Shown here one piece after another: positions 10,754 through 20,718 of a stretch of DNA of 64,000 nt (the first letter of the stretch is position 1; every line of letters begins with the position of its first letter). The position numbers and the translations under genes were made by a program. Below the pieces are notes generated by a model. It did not search any database and was not told where the DNA came from. It saw nothing but the letters and a program-made list of their open reading frames with translations. The DNA lies in contig JADJFB010000003.1 of NCBI GenBank assembly GCA_016708845.1, forward strand, positions 1-64,000. Direction: 5' to 3'. The stretch is from Bacteroidota bacterium (GTDB taxonomy: Bacteria; Bacteroidota; Bacteroidia; B-17B0; Aurantibacillaceae).

Positions 10754-10791
10754 CTTATTGATTAAATTTGATTTATAAAAATCTATATAAC

Positions 10792-11208
10792 GTGTTAAAG
10801 ATAGCAATAATCAATGGTCCAAATTTGAATCTTTTAGGAAAAAGAGAAGTAGAAATTTATGGCACTCAATCTTTTGAAGATTACTTTAAAACCATTCAAT
10901 CTAAATATCCAAACGTCGAGTTAAGCTACTTTCAAAGCAATGTAGAAGGAGAATTGATTAATAAATTACACGAAGTTGGTTTTAATTACGATGGTATTAT
11001 CATCAATGCTGGTGCTTATACACATACGTCTATTGCAATTGCTGATGCCATTGCAGGAATTAAAACGCCTGTTATTGAAGTTCACATTAGCAATGTTTTT
11101 GCAAGAGAAGATTACAGACATGTTTCTTATTTAGGGAAACATTGCAAAGGTAGTATTAGTGGCTTTGGATTAAAAGGCTATGAAATGGCGATTGAGAGTT
11201 TTTTATAA
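10792..11208 (+). CDS. aroQ: Type II 3-dehydroquinate dehydratase
   Basis: AroQ converts 3-dehydroquinate to 3-dehydroshikimate in the shikimate pathway. The 138-residue reading shows all type II landmarks: IINGPNLNLLGKRE at the start, IYGTQSFEDY with the catalytic Tyr close to the N-terminus, FQSNVEGELI, INAGAYTHTS, EVHISNVFAREDYRHVS and GFGLKGYEMAI at the end. A GTG at 10792 gives the conserved N-terminus directly (VLKIAIINGP); a TTG at 10768 in the same frame is possible but adds eight unconserved residues. The stop is one base from the stop of the convergent T9SS gene. Confidence 0.92.
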   Translation: MLKIAIINGPNLNLLGKREVEIYGTQSFEDYFKTIQSKYPNVELSYFQSNVEGELINKLHEVGFNYDGIIINAGAYTHTSIAIADAIAGIKTPVIEVHISNVFAREDYRHVSYLGKHCKGSISGFGLKGYEMAIESFL

Positions 11209-11209
11209 A

Positions 11210-13261
11210 TTATCTGAATACAGTAATGTGTCCTGCTTTATTTATTGTCCCTTCTTTGGTAGTAACTTCTATTAAATAAACGTATACACCATCGGGAACT
11301 GACGCACCTTTGTAAGTTCCATCCCAACCTTCATTAATATCTCTTAACTCTCTTATTTTTTCTCCCCAACGGTTATAAATTAAACAATTCAGTTTATCCA
11401 AACATGTTCCTTTTATATACCAAACATCATTGAGTTTATCATTGTTAGGCGTAAAGGTATTGGGTATATAAAAGGTACCATCAATATTATTTGAGAGCAT
11501 TGTTAAAGCATACACCGTTTCACAGTTATTTGAATCTTTAATACTAATAGTATAATTACCAGGACTTAATTGAGAAAATATCGTATCATTTGTGTGATTG
11601 GTATTATTAAAATTCAATTGATAAGGACCTACTCCACCGATAACCGATTTAACAACAAATGAACCATTGTTATTCCAGCAATCTGACATATTCATTTCTA
11701 TATCTGCCATAAGAGGAGACGGATCGATAATAAGAATTGTTTGTGTTTGAGTTGAGCAAATTCCTGAACTAACGGTTACACTATATAAACCAGCTGATAA
11801 ATTACTAATCGAAGCAGTTGTATAATTTCCTGGCGACCATAAATAAGTATACGGACCTGCACCACTCACAAAAACTGAAGCCGTAGCTGATGAACTATTA
11901 GAACATAAATTATTTGTGCTGGTTGCAGTTATCGAGAAACCACCTATAGCTGATAAAGCTGTGGTTCCAGGAATGATCAAATTCGTCAATATTCCTCCAG
12001 CTTGACCATCAGTTGCACCATTACTCGTATTGAAACATTGAGAATTTGAATTTGTAAATATTCCAGAATTGCCCCCATTTAAAAATGAAGTATAAGACAA
12101 AGATGAAGACGTCCAAATTGTGCCGCCACCGCCACCGCCACCTTTTCCATGGCAATCTGGTCCACTAAAGTTATCATTACCCCCATTCCCTCCAGTTACA
12201 GAAATATTTAAAGAAGATGTTGAACATGCTTCAATTAATACCGTTCCCCCTGCACCACCACCACCTTGTCCATCATTACCTGCAAGCAACGTATTATTAT
12301 TTCCATTGGCATTGATAAAATTTCCATTCCCTGATATACTACCACCACATCTAATGATAATAATTCCTCCGCCTGAAACACCTGCCGTTGAAACACCGTC
12401 ATTTTCATGACCAGAACCACCGCCTCCACCTAAAAATATTTTATTACTACTATTTGAATATGCACAATTTTTTCCCTCGTTTCCCCCAACAATTACTGAA
12501 GGAGATGTGCTACATTTAGTGTTTCCTCCATGACCACCTAGTCCATAATTTCCACCACCTGCTCCGCCTCCATTCACATCATTACCAGCTCCACCTCCAT
12601 TTGCAATAGCTCCAAGTCCTTTTGCAAAAGAGGGTTTTAAGATTGCAATACCTTCTCCTTTATTCCCAGAAAATAAAGACATATTAGAAAGTTTAAAACC
12701 TGTAGTATTACCTGCGCAAGATAAAAATTGACCAGAGGATATAGCTCCACCTAAAAATCCTTTTCCTGTAACATCGATATTTGCATTTAATGAGATATTA
12801 CCAGCGGCTTCAAAAATTAAAATGCCTCCAGTTAATCCATTCCATGGTAAACAGGTTAAATTACCAGTAACATTAACATTATTATATACTGGAACTTTCA
12901 CTAATTGTAATAAACCTGTTAGATTATAGCTTCTTAAAATGGGATTTGAAAATAAAATAGCTGTTGATGTTATAGCCGATATCATTAACATTTCATAATT
13001 GCCTGCATCATTATATGATATTATTGTTCTGAAATTGGAAGTATCAGTTGTATCAATACTAGCTCCCTTCATTTGAATTAACAATACTTTATCCCCTACT
13101 GTAAAACCAGAAACATTAGAAACATTTACTGATTGACTGCCAACCAAAGTAACGTCAGTATAATTATTGATAATACCTGAAATATTGGCTGTTTGAGATA
13201 ATAATGAACCAAAATAAAAACTTAAAGAGATAAAAAAGAATGATTTCCCAAAATTTTTCAT
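11210..13261 (-). CDS. Secreted glycine-rich protein with T9SS type B (CHU_C) sorting domain
   Basis: The protein has 683 residues. A signal peptide covers residues 1-23 (FFFISLSFYFGSLLSQ). Residues about 40-130 carry a VTLVGSQSVNVSNV and GDKVLLIQMKGA module common in large Bacteroidota surface proteins. The region 210-400 is very rich in glycine and asparagine (repeated GGGGAGG-like turns), suggesting an adhesin-like repetitive fold. Two Ig/SprB-like repeats follow (GPYTYLWSPG, GVGPYQLNFNN). The last 90 residues are the type B sorting domain: IPNTFTPNNDKLNDVWYI, IYNRWGEKI and DGVYVYLIEV. It would cross the outer membrane by the T9SS and stay on the surface or be released. Its sorting domain is nearly identical to that of the next gene. 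The proline-rich frame on the opposite strand is a shadow of the glycine repeats. Confidence 0.85.
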   Translation of the reverse strand: MKNFGKSFFFISLSFYFGSLLSQTANISGIINNYTDVTLVGSQSVNVSNVSGFTVGDKVLLIQMKGASIDTTDTSNFRTIISYNDAGNYEMLMISAITSTAILFSNPILRSYNLTGLLQLVKVPVYNNVNVTGNLTCLPWNGLTGGILIFEAAGNISLNANIDVTGKGFLGGAISSGQFLSCAGNTTGFKLSNMSLFSGNKGEGIAILKPSFAKGLGAIANGGGAGNDVNGGGAGGGNYGLGGHGGNTKCSTSPSVIVGGNEGKNCAYSNSSNKIFLGGGGGSGHENDGVSTAGVSGGGIIIIRCGGSISGNGNFINANGNNNTLLAGNDGQGGGGAGGTVLIEACSTSSLNISVTGGNGGNDNFSGPDCHGKGGGGGGGTIWTSSSLSYTSFLNGGNSGIFTNSNSQCFNTSNGATDGQAGGILTNLIIPGTTALSAIGGFSITATSTNNLCSNSSSATASVFVSGAGPYTYLWSPGNYTTASISNLSAGLYSVTVSSGICSTQTQTILIIDPSPLMADIEMNMSDCWNNNGSFVVKSVIGGVGPYQLNFNNTNHTNDTIFSQLSPGNYTISIKDSNNCETVYALTMLSNNIDGTFYIPNTFTPNNDKLNDVWYIKGTCLDKLNCLIYNRWGEKIRELRDINEGWDGTYKGASVPDGVYVYLIEVTTKEGTINKAGHITVFR

Positions 13262-13263
13262 CG

Positions 13264-16200
13264 TTATCTGAATATGGAAATATGACCTGCTTTATTTATT
13301 GTCCCTTCTTTCGTAGTGACTTCGATCAAATAAACATATACACCATCAGGCACTAACGCACCTTTATGAGTTCCATCCCAACCTTCTGTAATATCTCTTA
13401 ACTCTTTTATTTTTTCTCCCCAACGATTATAAATTAAACAATTCATTTTATCTAAACATGTTCCTTTTATATACCAAATATCGTTGACTTTATCGTTGTT
13501 AGGAGTAAAGGTATTAGGTATATATAATGTAAAATCTGTTTTATTGTTAGGCACCGTTAATACATATTCTGTTTCGCATAAGGATGAATCGCGAATAGTT
13601 AATGAATAATTACCAGTACTCAAATTTTCAAAAATCACATTGCCTGTTATTCCATTATTATTAAAATTCATCGAATAGGGCTTAACGCCACCTTTTACAC
13701 TGTCTATAACAATAGAACCATCATCACTATCACAACTTGGTGCTGTAATCGATATAAAGCCAATTGGTCCTCCAACAGAACCAACACTAAAAATTGTTGA
13801 TGTTGTGCAGGCTCCATTTATAATAGTTAAAGCATAATTACCAGTTGGCAAACCTGTTGCATTATTTGTAACAGATACATTTGGGCTCCATGAATAATTA
13901 CTTCCAATCATATTATCCGTAATTGAAATACTACCATCATTTAAATTACAGTTTGAAGGTAAAACAGTGGAAGAAATTATGGATAATGGAACTGAACCAA
14001 TAATACTAATTACTGTATTAGTCTGACAAGCGCCATTATTAGTAGTAATTGTATAATTACCCGTTGCTAAATTACTAGCTGTATTAGTAGTAGAAGAAAC
14101 ACCTGAACTCCAAGTGTAAGTATTGTTAGACGGTAAAGAAGTAACTGTGGCAGATCCATTACTTAAACCACAAGATGTATTATTTACCGTTGTAGCTGTA
14201 ATTGTTGGAGAAGGATTCACACTAACTGTTACTATTGCTGTATTAGTACATGCTGCGTTTGCTCCTGTAACCGTATAATTTGTTGTTATATTGGGGGAAG
14301 CGATAACGACACTACCTGTTGAAGAAGATAATGATACCGCATTTGCCCAAGTATAACTCGTTGCTCCGGTAGCGGTTAATGTTGTCGAAGCGCCTGCCCC
14401 TTGGCAAATAGTTGCATTAGGACTTAATATAAGTGTTGGATTTGCTAATACACTTACTGTTACAACAGCGCTATTTGTGCATGTATTTGATGTTCCAGTA
14501 ACGCTATAATTTGTTGTAGATAATGGAGAAGCTATTACCATATTTCCAGAAGTAGTATTTAATGTACCACTTGGGTTCCATGTATAAGTGCTAGCTCCAA
14601 TTGCTGTTAGTGTCGTTGTTTGTCCAGAACAAATTGTAGATAATGTTGGAGTAATTGTAATTGTAGGGCTCTGAATTACACTAACTGTTGAAACAGCTTG
14701 ACTAGTGCAGGAGCCAACTGTGCCTGTTACGGAATAATTAGTAGTGACTGATGGATTAACCGTAATAGAATTGGATGTTAATCCGTTGCTCCATAAATAG
14801 CTAGTTGCTCCAGTTGCGGTAAGAGTAGTAATTGCTCCCGGACAAATAGTAACAGTAGGTGTTACAGAAACAGCGTTACTAGAAACAGAAAAAGTCAAAG
14901 CCCCAGCTACTATACGACATGAAGATAAATTAATATTTCCGTTTTCTGAAACTAATAATTGGAACATCCCTGCTTGTGAAGAAGCAACTGAAGCAATATT
15001 ATAATTTTGAGAAGTAGCACCCAATATATCTATCCATGTAACACCTCCATCACTGCTAAACTGCCATTGATATTGAGGTGTAGTATAACCACCAGAAGTA
15101 AATAAAGACTGTAAAGCAACCGCTTGCCCAACACAAAGTAATGTATTATTTGGAACAATACTCAAACTTACACCAGGTCCGCATGGAGCAAGTGAAATAT
15201 CATCAACTGCATAATCATTACCACAACCGCCTGGCGCATTATTTATTAAAACAACATCAGCACTTGTTTGCCCAGGGCCTGTGGTAAATGCAAAGCCATA
15301 TTGTATCCAGGGTAATGATACTGAGTTTGATGCAACTGCTAAATTTCCTGATGTCGTTGAATTTAAAACAGTACCAACTGGAAACTCAGTTTGAAACTTA
15401 ATATTTGCATAAACATAACTTGCGCCACAAACATTAGTTACTGCGTCTGGTGAATTATTATTTTGCCAAATATGCAGAAAATACATAAGTAGTATTTTGA
15501 CAAAGACCAGTCACATGTTTCCTATATACTTCTGATGCTGGATAATCAGAATTAACAACCATCATGTAACCATTTACATTTCCAGTGTGATCTTGATTAT
15601 CATTTACATAACCTGCATTTGTACCAGATGGATTGCTTGAACTTGAAATAACATAGGTTCCATTATTTGGTATACCTTGCAAATAAGTATAGTTTGTAAT
15701 TCCAGAAGGTAAAGCAGGCCATACAAAGATGCGCCTGACCCAAAATCTTCAAAAAATACTGGAGCGCCTAATGTCCCAGAACAAAGTGGCGGTGGAACAC
15801 AATTGACATTAACTGAAACCGTTGTACTAGAGGTGCAACCTGAAGTATTTTTAGCAGTGACTGTATAAACTGTACTAACGGATGGACTAACATTGGCAGG
15901 GTTGCCAGTAATATTTCCAGGCTGCCAAGTATAAGTCCATGGGCCACCAGTTGCAGGCACTGTTGGAGTAATAGCGATGCTTGGAGCCGAAGTATTACAA
16001 TATATATAACTATTTGAACCAAAAGCAACAGGATTTAATGAAATTGAAAAATTAGCCTGACTCATTAATGAACCAGTAGCTACACCATTAATAGCAATCT
16101 GCACAAGTGATCCAGAATAGCTTAATGGTGTGATGGTATTTGTAGCGGCAAAAGTAAAAGTTTGTAAAACTCCTAAACTATTATAACCTCTAACTACCCC

Positions 16201-16515
16201 ATTGGTATTTGCCGAAAAGAACCAACCAAATTTATTAACACGCCAGCCGCCTCCCATAATATTAAATGAAATATCAGGTTGAGTAGTGCCATTACAAGCG
16301 TATCCTTGGCTACCATAATTAAGAGGAGTGATTGTCTGATTGGGACATACGCTGAAACTGTAAACGTTACAAATACTCATTCCTGTGCCAGACATGACGC
16401 CTACTTGAGCCTGCATTTTACAGAATGCAAAGAAATTTAAAAGTAGAAAAACAAGCCAAAGTTTTTTCAAAGTACTGGTTACAAATTGTAAGCTATTTAT
16501 AGAATAATGTATCAT
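13264..16515 (-). CDS. Large secreted protein with Ig-like repeats and T9SS type B sorting domain, frameshifted
   Basis: The start ATG at 16515 precedes a long signal region (LWLVFLLLNFFAFCKMQAQ). The N-terminal module ends with an Ig-like stretch (VYTVTAKNTSGC) and leads to PVFFEDFGSG. Frames shift near 15700 and 15480; between them lies DHTGNVNGYMMVVNSDYP, and afterwards FAFTTGPGQTSADVVL and NDYAVDDISLAPCG, an N-terminal surface domain common in gliding bacteria. Five or more 75-residue repeats of the type TLTATGATSYTW, TNYTVTG, NTAIVTVSV follow, then SprB-like repeats, and finally a CHU_C domain (IPNTFTPNNDKVNDIWYI). Total length is about 1080 residues. The gene ends three bases before the start of the preceding T9SS gene, so both are probably cotranscribed. 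Confidence 0.8.
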
Positions 16516-16681
16516 AAGTACAAACCGCAAATAATAAGTGCAGTCTTTCAATCTCTGAAAGATACGGCAATTATTTAAATATTTTATAAGCTAAGTTTAG
16601 CATTTTTAATCGAAAGAAATTAGCCATATTGTTAAATGAAGGGACTGTTCGAGCGCTTATTAAGGATAAATGAATGCTTCC

Positions 16682-16705
16682 AAAAAAATGAGGCCATTGC
16701 CTCCC
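16682..16705 (-). terminator. Hairpin terminator after the LamG T9SS-A gene
   Basis: On the minus strand, GAGGC and GCCTC form a stem with a four-base loop, followed by A then a run of seven T. It lies 20 bases downstream of the stop of the LamG protein gene. Confidence 0.65.
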
Positions 16706-16724
16706 ATCTAACTAAACAACATCA

Positions 16725-17747
16725 CTACTCTTTAATGAATTTCAAATTTTGATTGTAATTACCAGACCTCAATTTGATAAAATATAACCCTTTTGACAAA
16801 CTTTCTATATTCAATTTATTGTTCATTTGAAGTTCATTCTTCATTAATTTATCAGATTTAACTAATTTTCCTTCAATAGAATAAACTGTTAAAATAATCT
16901 CATCTTCTAATTTTTGAATAAAACTATTATTAATATCTACTATTAAAGTTTGACTTGAAGGATTAGGATAAACAGAACAAAAAATTGTTTCAATATTATA
17001 TTCTTTAATTCCTGCTGCCGGATTCACTTCATTAAATAAAGCATCGATTCCGTTTTGATCTAAAACTACATTATATAATCTAACACCATCTAAACTACCA
17101 TTAAAATACATATTTCCAGAATTATGAGCGCCAAACGTTAAATTCATTGTATTACTGGTACTGGCAAATTTTGTTCCTATATCAAATTGCAAAACACTAT
17201 TGACGTACAAATATGATTCATTACTAGCGGCATCATATACTCCAGTTATAAAATACCAATCATTATAATTATCGCATATTGCAGAATCAGCACAAGCATC
17301 TTGCTGAGCATTTGAAGCAACATAAAAAGATAATTGACCTGGAGAGTTGCAATATCCAAGATTAGAAATATCTGTATAAAATAAATACCCATTCCAACTT
17401 CCCCATATACTTTTAGATATGGGACACGCATTAGTATTTCCTGGATTTGTTTTAATCCAAAAAGCAAAAGAAAAATCGTGATTATCTGGAATATCAACCG
17501 TAGAAGAATTCAAAACGTCAATTTTATCATTTATTCCATCAAAAAAATAAGCTCTATTTGCATTACCAAAACGATCCAACGTTAAAGTGGCTCCATTTAC
17601 TATTCCATTATTACCATTTCCGCTTAAATCGTTGGCATTTCCATCAAATGACCAATAAGCTTGTAAGCCTGCTGTAGGAATTTGAGCTTGTAAAGTATTT
17701 ATTCCTAGTAAACTACAAAGAATTAAAGTGGTAAAAAAAAATCTCAT
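16725..17747 (-). CDS. Secreted LamG/concanavalin A-like lectin-fold protein with T9SS type A sorting domain
   Basis: The 340-residue protein begins with a signal peptide (FFFTTLILCSLLGINTLQAQ). Residues 25-245 form a LamG/pentraxin jelly-roll: LQAYWSFDGNANDLSGNGNN, FGNANRAYFFDG, FSFAFWIKT, YFITGVYDAA and LDGVRLYNVVL. The C-terminal 80 residues form a type A sorting domain: VYPNPSSQTLIV, LTVYSIEGKLV, LSKGLYFIKL and NLKFIKE. The LamG part closely resembles that of the protein at 35747-36946, which carries a type B sorting signal instead. Binding to a carbohydrate or matrix ligand is inferred from the fold only. A minus-strand terminator follows; upstream lies the terminator of the endosialidase-chaperone gene. 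Confidence 0.88.
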   Translation of the reverse strand: MRFFFTTLILCSLLGINTLQAQIPTAGLQAYWSFDGNANDLSGNGNNGIVNGATLTLDRFGNANRAYFFDGINDKIDVLNSSTVDIPDNHDFSFAFWIKTNPGNTNACPISKSIWGSWNGYLFYTDISNLGYCNSPGQLSFYVASNAQQDACADSAICDNYNDWYFITGVYDAASNESYLYVNSVLQFDIGTKFASTSNTMNLTFGAHNSGNMYFNGSLDGVRLYNVVLDQNGIDALFNEVNPAAGIKEYNIETIFCSVYPNPSSQTLIVDINNSFIQKLEDEIILTVYSIEGKLVKSDKLMKNELQMNNKLNIESLSKGLYFIKLRSGNYNQNLKFIKE

Positions 17748-17881
17748 TTTATGAATTTATTTATAATGTTTAGCATTACTGTAAAGTTAAACCAAATTAT
17801 CTATAGAATAACATCAATCTAGTAAACGCACGCTTTAATCTATTGAATGAGCTAGTTTTCAGGATAAACGTTAAAACAATA

Positions 17882-17914
17882 AATAAAAGGAGCTAAAAAC
17901 TAGCTCCTTTTATT
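17882..17914 (-). terminator. Hairpin terminator after the endosialidase-chaperone protein gene
   Basis: A perfect 14-bp dyad (AATAAAAGGAGCTA, loop AAAAC, TAGCTCCTTTTATT) lies eight bases downstream of the stop of the minus-strand gene ending at 17923. It could work in either direction. Confidence 0.8.
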
Positions 17915-17922
17915 TATAGAAA

Positions 17923-19913
17923 TTACTCTTTCACCATTTTTTTAGTGTCAATAAGTTTATTATCAACAATTAAACTATAAGAATATAGACCACTTGTTAA
18001 ATCATTTGCGAAAACATTTAATGTTCCAGAACCCTTTACATTAATATCTATCGCTTTAATTATTTTACCATCAACAGTCGTAAAAATAATTTGAGCTTTT
18101 GTGAAATCAGAAGGAATGTTATAATTAATCACTGTGCTTTCTGCAAAAGGATTTGGCACATTTTGATTTAACACAATCGCATTTTTATCACTTAAATTAA
18201 CTGTTTGAGAATTAGTGTTTTTTATACCATCTATTGATATGGTTGTGGCTAATGATTGAACCAAGTTTTTTAATTCATCAATTTGTTTTTGTAAATTGTC
18301 AATAACAGATGATTGCTCCTTAGCACCTTGAACTAAAATTGGAATAATCATATCGTAATTAACGCTTTTATATCCATTCTCATCAGTTGCTACTGCTTCA
18401 GGGATAACTTTTTCTAACTCCTGTGCAATAAAACCAAATTGTTTAGTAGAATTGAATCCATGATCTTTAAATTCTTCATGCTTCCAATAGTAACTTTTCC
18501 CTTCTAGTTTTTTAATTATGTCACTAGCATTTTCAATCTTTGCAATTTGTTTCTTAAATCTTTGATCAGAAGTTGCAAAATAAGCGGATGCTTTAGTAAC
18601 TCCATTAACAAATAATTTAACGGTACCAGTTGCAGGAACTGGGGATACACCTACTACTGACAATGAAGTGTAGTTAAACGGTCCGGCAGCACCAATACCA
18701 ACAGAAGTTGCGTTATCAAAAATTTGGCTACATATTAAATTACCGCCTGTTGTTGTTTTAGGTATGTAATTAGTAGTTGCACAAGCATTTGTAATTCCAG
18801 GCGCTGGAGTTGAAACTAAAATAACATCTCCACTCGCATCTATACTTAAAGCTTTATTATTTGATGCTAAAGGTGTTGCTAAAGCTAAATCTGTTAGTCT
18901 TAATCCACTGATGTTATTTGTAGCTCCTTTTTTAACTTCTAATAAATTACCAGGTGAACAACTACCTATAGCACCAATGCCAACTTTACCAGTTTTATTG
19001 ACACCTCTATTAAATACATAATTAAAATTACCTAATGGAACTTGCCAATCAGAAGTTAACGGATTTTTTATTACATCGGCACAATTGTTACCAATACAAC
19101 AACCAGTTGGAGTGCAAGAAATAGTTACAGCCACAGCAACGGTTGAAGTACAACCAGCTAGTGAAGTAGCAGTTGCAAAATAAGTAGTATTTACTATTGG
19201 GCTAACATTAATAGGATTTCCTGATAAACCTCCAGGGGTCCAATTATACGTCCATGGACCACCTTGAGCTGGTTCAATTACACTTATTGCTATACTTGAC
19301 GATGTATTTGGACAATACGTATAACTATTAGCGCCAAATGCAACTTGATTTATAGAAATCGCAAAACTATTTTGATTAAGTTGCATTCCAAAAGGAACTC
19401 CATTTTTTGCAAATTGAACAAGAACTCCTGCACCAACTCCAGGACTAGAATAACTTGCCGGAGTGATAACATCATTAGCATTAAATGAGATTGTTTGTGG
19501 CACATTACTAGCATCTAGCCCACTAATTTGACCTTATGTAGTAGCAGAAAACTGCCAATTATCTTTAGCTACTCTCCAGCCAGTAGTAATAAATGAAACA
19601 TCAGTAGGAGTATTACTACACGCGAAAGTAAACGGCAGATAATTGACAGGTGCAAGCGATTGTAATGGGCGAATATTAAGCGTATAAGTCTGACAATTAT
19701 GTCCTAATCCAACTAATGTTCCGACTTGTGCAACTGCTCTCTACTTAAATTTAATGAAAATAAAACTAAGAGGAATAAACCTATTTTATTTTTATTAATA
19801 ATTTTGTTTTGAAATTCTTTTACTGTAGACCTTTTGACTACCAATAAATTGCTTTGTAATGTTGATTGTTTTTTCACGTTATATAGTTTAATTGTTTCCA
19901 CAAAACTATGCAT
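17923..19913 (-). CDS. Secreted protein with Peptidase_S74 (intramolecular chaperone) and T9SS type A sorting domain, interrupted
   Basis: After a long N-terminal extension and signal segment (GLFLLVLFSLNLSR) the frame shifts near 19740. The next frame starts RAVAQVGTLVGLGH and runs through an Ig-like module similar to the N-terminus of the gene at 13264-16515. It is interrupted by an in-frame TAA at 19534-19536 (FSATT stop GQISGLDAS). A tail-fibre-like region follows (GIGAIGSCSPGNLLEVKKG, FVNGVTKASAYFATSDQRFK). The S74 chaperone covers about 110 residues: SDQRFKKQI, YYWKHEEF, GFIAQELEKVIPEAV, NYDMIIPILV, then a coiled coil. The last 85 residues are a type A sorting domain (NQNVPNPFAESTVINYNIP). 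S74 domains normally trimerise phage tailspikes and cut themselves off at the SDxRxK serine, which is present here. Total about 660 residues. Confidence 0.75.
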
Positions 19914-19964
19914 AGCAAAAATGTATCACATTACCACAAAAGCAGTTTTTTTCACATTAAAATT

Positions 19965-20717
19965 TCAAATTGATTTAATTTTATCTAATATTTCAGCTTT
20001 TTTTCGTCTCGGCACTTCTAGTGATTGCCCCGAAGTAAGCTCAATAAAACAAGTTTCTCCTTTAGAGTAGCTTTTAATATATTTTAAATTTATAATCCAG
20101 CTCTTATTTATTCTCAATAAATCATCATAACCTTTAAAAACATTTTCATACATTTTTAATTCTTTACTAGAATATAACTTCTGATTGTCAATCGTACCAA
20201 TTTCACAACAACCATTATTAGCTTGAATAAATATAATATCTTCAAAATTTACAAAAACAACTTTATCATGATGATGTAAAGAAATTTTATTAATAACAGA
20301 ATTGTCAATATTTAATGTTTATATAAAATCAGCAATTACGCCTTCTTGTTTGTTTGAATTAATAATAAGTTCTGCTTTATTTATAGTTTTAGTAAGTAAA
20401 ACATAATCTATAGGTTTTAATATGTAACCAATAGCGTTAAGTTCAAAAGCATTAATGGCAAACTCATCGTATGCGGTAACAAAAATAACTTCAAATTTAA
20501 TTTTTTTAAATAATTTAAGTAAATCAAATCCATTTCTAATTGGCATTTTCACATCTAAAAAAACTAATTGAGGCTTTAAATTATATATCATAACATAAGC
20601 GTCATTTACATTATTAGCTTCTCCTATAATTTCAACATTAGGAGAGTGCTTATTTAATAACATTTTCAAAACATCCCTATTATGTTCCTCATCATCAACA
20701 ATAAAAGCTTTTATCAT
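19965..20717 (-). CDS. LytTR-family response regulator, split by an in-frame stop
   Basis: Residues 1-120 are a receiver domain: acidic pair DDEE at 8-11, phosphoacceptor Asp55 (VFLDVKMP), Thr in VTAYD, and LKPID. An in-frame TAA lies at 20319-20321. The same frame then continues as TLNIDNSVINKISLHHHDKV and a complete LytTR DNA-binding domain: IIFIQANNGCCEI, DLLRINKSWIINLKYIKSYS and ELTSGQSLEVPRRKKAEI. Normal LytTR regulators are this length (about 250 residues), so the stop is a point change in the genome or in the read. The start codon lies one base after the stop of the kinase gene, so the pair is cotranscribed. It probably regulates nearby surface or glycan genes; this is inference from location. 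Confidence 0.82.
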
Positions 20718-20718
20718 A

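Noticed and set aside
12120..12410. Proline-rich plus-strand reading frame
   Set aside because: It is the complement of glycine codons in the T9SS-B gene on the other strand and has no upstream signals.
13264..16515. Tandem DNA repeat or CRISPR-like array in the Ig repeats
   Set aside because: The repetition is at protein level (about 75 residues each) with diverged DNA; there are no short identical repeats with uniform spacers.
17923..19913. Prophage tail fibre gene because of the S74 domain
   Set aside because: The protein has a signal peptide region and a T9SS sorting domain, and no phage structural genes are near.
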